The notes below the pieces were generated by a model that searched no databases, was not told the origin of the DNA, and worked only from the letters and a program-made list of their open reading frames with translations. The translations under genes were made by a program, and so were the position numbers. A stretch of 15,914 bases of DNA from an uncultured Lentisphaeraceae bacterium. GTDB taxonomy: Bacteria; Verrucomicrobiota; Kiritimatiellia; RFP12; DVOR01. Numbering within the stretch: the stretch's first letter is position 1; each line of letters starts with the position of its first letter. The stretch lies in assembly GCA_937892925.1 (NCBI GenBank), contig CALBHX010000118.1, positions 1 through 15,914 on the forward strand, given 5' to 3'. Shown in pieces: positions 14,093-15,914 of the stretch.

Positions 14093-15914
14093 ATGAAAGC
14101 TCTTCCGTTTTTTTTACTTATAACCATCTCTACGATTATCCATGCAGAAACGCGACCTTCCCTACAGTTGACCACCTATACCCCATCCGGAACAATCTAT
14201 CATGAGGGATGGATTGACTTCAACAAGAATGGGAAAAAAGATGTTTATGAAGATCCTTCAGCTCCAGTTGAAGCTCGTATAGAGAATCTGCTCCAGCAAA
14301 TGACGATGGAAGAAAAAACCTGTCAGATGGTTACCCTCTATGGTTACAGGCGTGTTCTTGCTGATGATCTTCCGAACGCTGGATGGAAGAAAAAGCTCTG
14401 GAAAGATGGAATCGGTGCCATCGATGAACACCTGAATGGATTCGTCCAATGGGGGCTTCCACCGAGCACCAACCCAAACGTATGGCCGGCTAGCCGCCAC
14501 GCATGGGCAATCAACGAAGTTCAGCGTTTCTTTGTGGAAGAAACCCGGTTGGGCATCCCAGCGGATATGACTAACGAAGGTATCCGCGGCGTAGAAGCGT
14601 ATCGCGCCACCTGTTTCCCTACCCAACTTGGGCTTGGACACACATGGAATCGAACACTCGTACGTGAAGTTGGGCGTATTACTGGACGTGAAGCGCGTGC
14701 GTTAGGATATACGAACGTCTATGCCCCCATTCTCGATGTAGGGCGTGATCAGCGCTGGGGGCGCTACGAAGAAGTATACGGCGAATCGCCTTTCTTGGTG
14801 GCCGAATTAGGAATTGAAATGACGAAAGGATTACAGGAAAACCATCAAGTTGCTGCCACTGCTAAACATTATCTGGCCTACAGTAACAACAAGGGGGCAC
14901 GTGAGGCAATGGCGCGCGTAGATCCACAAATGCCGCCACGCGAGATGGAAGAGTTACACGTTTATCCTTTTTCCCGTGTAATTCGTGAAGCCGGTATTCT
15001 CGGTATGATGAGCACCTACGCCGACTATGACGGAGAGCCGCTTGAGTCCTCCTACTATTGGTTGATGGAACGATTGAGAAATGACTTCGGATTCCGCGGA
15101 TACGTAGTCTCCGATTCCGACGCGGTAGAATATTTGCATAGTAAACACCGTACAGCTGAAAATATGAAGGAATCCGTCAGGCAATCTGTTCTTGCAGGAC
15201 TGAACGTCCGCTGCAACTTCAGTTCTCCCGATTCATATGTAAAACCATTACGAGAACTGGTACGCGAAGGGGCTATCCCAGAAACCATCATTGATGAACG
15301 CGTACGCGACATCTTGCGTGTCAAGTTTATGGTTGGCCTGTTTGATGATCCATACATTCGTGATCTAGCCGCCGCCGACAAGATTGTGGAAGCGCCAGAA
15401 CATCTAGCCATCTCACTTCGTGCCGCCCGAGAATCGTTGGTTTTATTAAAAAATCACCGCAACACTCTTCCTCTCGACTTATCGAAGATCAAAACCATCG
15501 CTGTTTGCGGCCCCAACGCAATGGAACAGGATTATGCCCGCACACACTACGGTCCGCTTGCCGTACCAGTAACAACCGTACTCGATGGAATTCGAGCCCG
15601 AGTAGGAGAACAAGTAAAGGTTCTTTACGCTAAGGGATGTGAGACGGTCGATCACCACTTCCCAGATTCCGAAATCATGGATTACCCCCTTGAAACCACG
15701 GAACAAGCGGCCATTGATGAAGCCGTAGCGAATGCCCATCAAGCAGATGTAGTCATCGCCGTGATGGGTGGCAATCAACGTACATGCGGTGAAAACAAAA
15801 GTCGCACGTCACTAGAGCTTCCCGGACGCCAAAATGATTTACTGAAGGCACTTCATGCGACGGGAAAGCCCGTCATCCTTGTACTCATTAATGGACGGCC
15901 GCTCTCGGTTAATT
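14093..15914 (+). CDS. Secreted glycoside hydrolase family 3 protein (beta-glucosidase/xylosidase-like), 3' end cut by window
   Basis: The open frame runs 607 codons to the window edge. AAAGGA lies 6 nt before the ATG at 14093. A signal peptide (1-18, core LPFFLLITISTII, cleavage after IHA) directs export. Residues 42-53, DFNKNGKKDVYE, fit a canonical EF-hand-type calcium loop (D-x-N-x-N-G-x-x-D-x-x-E). The GH3 N-terminal domain follows, with MTMEEKTCQM, NEGIRG (161-166), KHY (258-260) and the nucleophile Asp341 in GYVVSDSDAVEYL. The C-terminal GH3 domain begins near 443 (ARESLVLLKN) and includes GENKSRTSLELPGRQ, where Glu567 is a candidate acid/base. GH3 enzymes release beta-linked glucose, xylose or related sugars from the non-reducing end; the exact substrate cannot be read from sequence. 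The missing C-terminus probably holds the rest of domain 2 and a fibronectin-III-like domain. Confidence 0.93.
   Translation, partial: MKALPFFLLITISTIIHAETRPSLQLTTYTPSGTIYHEGWIDFNKNGKKDVYEDPSAPVEARIENLLQQMTMEEKTCQMVTLYGYRRVLADDLPNAGWKKKLWKDGIGAIDEHLNGFVQWGLPPSTNPNVWPASRHAWAINEVQRFFVEETRLGIPADMTNEGIRGVEAYRATCFPTQLGLGHTWNRTLVREVGRITGREARALGYTNVYAPILDVGRDQRWGRYEEVYGESPFLVAELGIEMTKGLQENHQVAATAKHYLAYSNNKGAREAMARVDPQMPPREMEELHVYPFSRVIREAGILGMMSTYADYDGEPLESSYYWLMERLRNDFGFRGYVVSDSDAVEYLHSKHRTAENMKESVRQSVLAGLNVRCNFSSPDSYVKPLRELVREGAIPETIIDERVRDILRVKFMVGLFDDPYIRDLAAADKIVEAPEHLAISLRAARESLVLLKNHRNTLPLDLSKIKTIAVCGPNAMEQDYARTHYGPLAVPVTTVLDGIRARVGEQVKVLYAKGCETVDHHFPDSEIMDYPLETTEQAAIDEAVANAHQADVVIAVMGGNQRTCGENKSRTSLELPGRQNDLLKALHATGKPVILVLINGRPLSVN

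Noticed and set aside
1..15914. CRISPR array, tRNA, rRNA, intact IS element or phage genes
   Set aside because: I read through the intergenic regions and saw no regular spacer-repeat array, no cloverleaf, and no transposase or integrase motifs.

Overview
The window looks like a chromosomal segment of a Gram-negative anaerobe with about even GC content. The genes fit the PVC superphylum (Verrucomicrobiota, Kiritimatiellota or Lentisphaerota). Pointers are a secreted heparinase II/III-family lyase, a secreted GH3 enzyme with the N-terminal 'DxNxNGxxD' prefix seen in gut and marine polysaccharide degraders, ExbB/ExbD, and the anaerobe-associated ACT + DUF711 pair. The lineage is inferred from gene content only; there is no rRNA gene to confirm it.

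Layout. (1) 1-2221, minus strand: an operon transcribed leftwards, threonine ammonia-lyase, then an ABC-2 exporter ATPase, then its permease (cut by the window edge, joined to the ATPase by an ATGA overlap). (2) 2222-2587: a divergent intergenic region with the promoters of both flanking operons, a hairpin with flanking direct repeats and a repeat-element relic. (3) 2588-4981, plus strand: a tight four-gene operon, ExbB, ExbD, a 97-aa SemiSWEET/PQ-loop-like membrane protein and a BASS/SBF-type transporter. (4) 5124-7013, plus: a secreted heparinase II/III-family protein with its own promoter. (5) 7179-9131, minus: a tandem-ACT protein followed by a DUF711/UPF0210 protein, with a promoter and a clear intrinsic terminator. 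(6) 9175-9953: about 800 bp with no intact gene, holding a repeat relic and a candidate small frameshifted gene on the minus strand. (7) 9954-13270, minus: bioF-like and recD2 genes with an ATGA overlap. (8) 13271-14092: a second gene-poor stretch with an orphan promoter and the best copy of the repeat element. (9) 14093-end, plus: a secreted GH3 glycosidase, cut by the window edge, behind a good sigma70-type promoter.

How the genes fit together. The two secreted enzymes (heparinase-like and GH3) suggest extracytoplasmic polysaccharide breakdown, but they lie about 7 kb apart and there is no SusC/D, sulfatase or dedicated regulator nearby, so this is not a classical polysaccharide utilisation locus. 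The ExbB/ExbD-PQ-loop-BASS operon couples a proton-driven inner-membrane motor to two small-molecule membrane proteins and has no TonB gene. The remaining genes are housekeeping: amino-acid metabolism, DNA repair, a biotin-type PLP enzyme and an ACT-regulated operon of unknown function.

Three further signals stand out. Several genes share the same extended -10 promoter word (TGTTATACT). Three intergenic regions carry related copies of a short element. A small minus-strand reading frame at 9455-9680 can be restored by removing one base from a G run.
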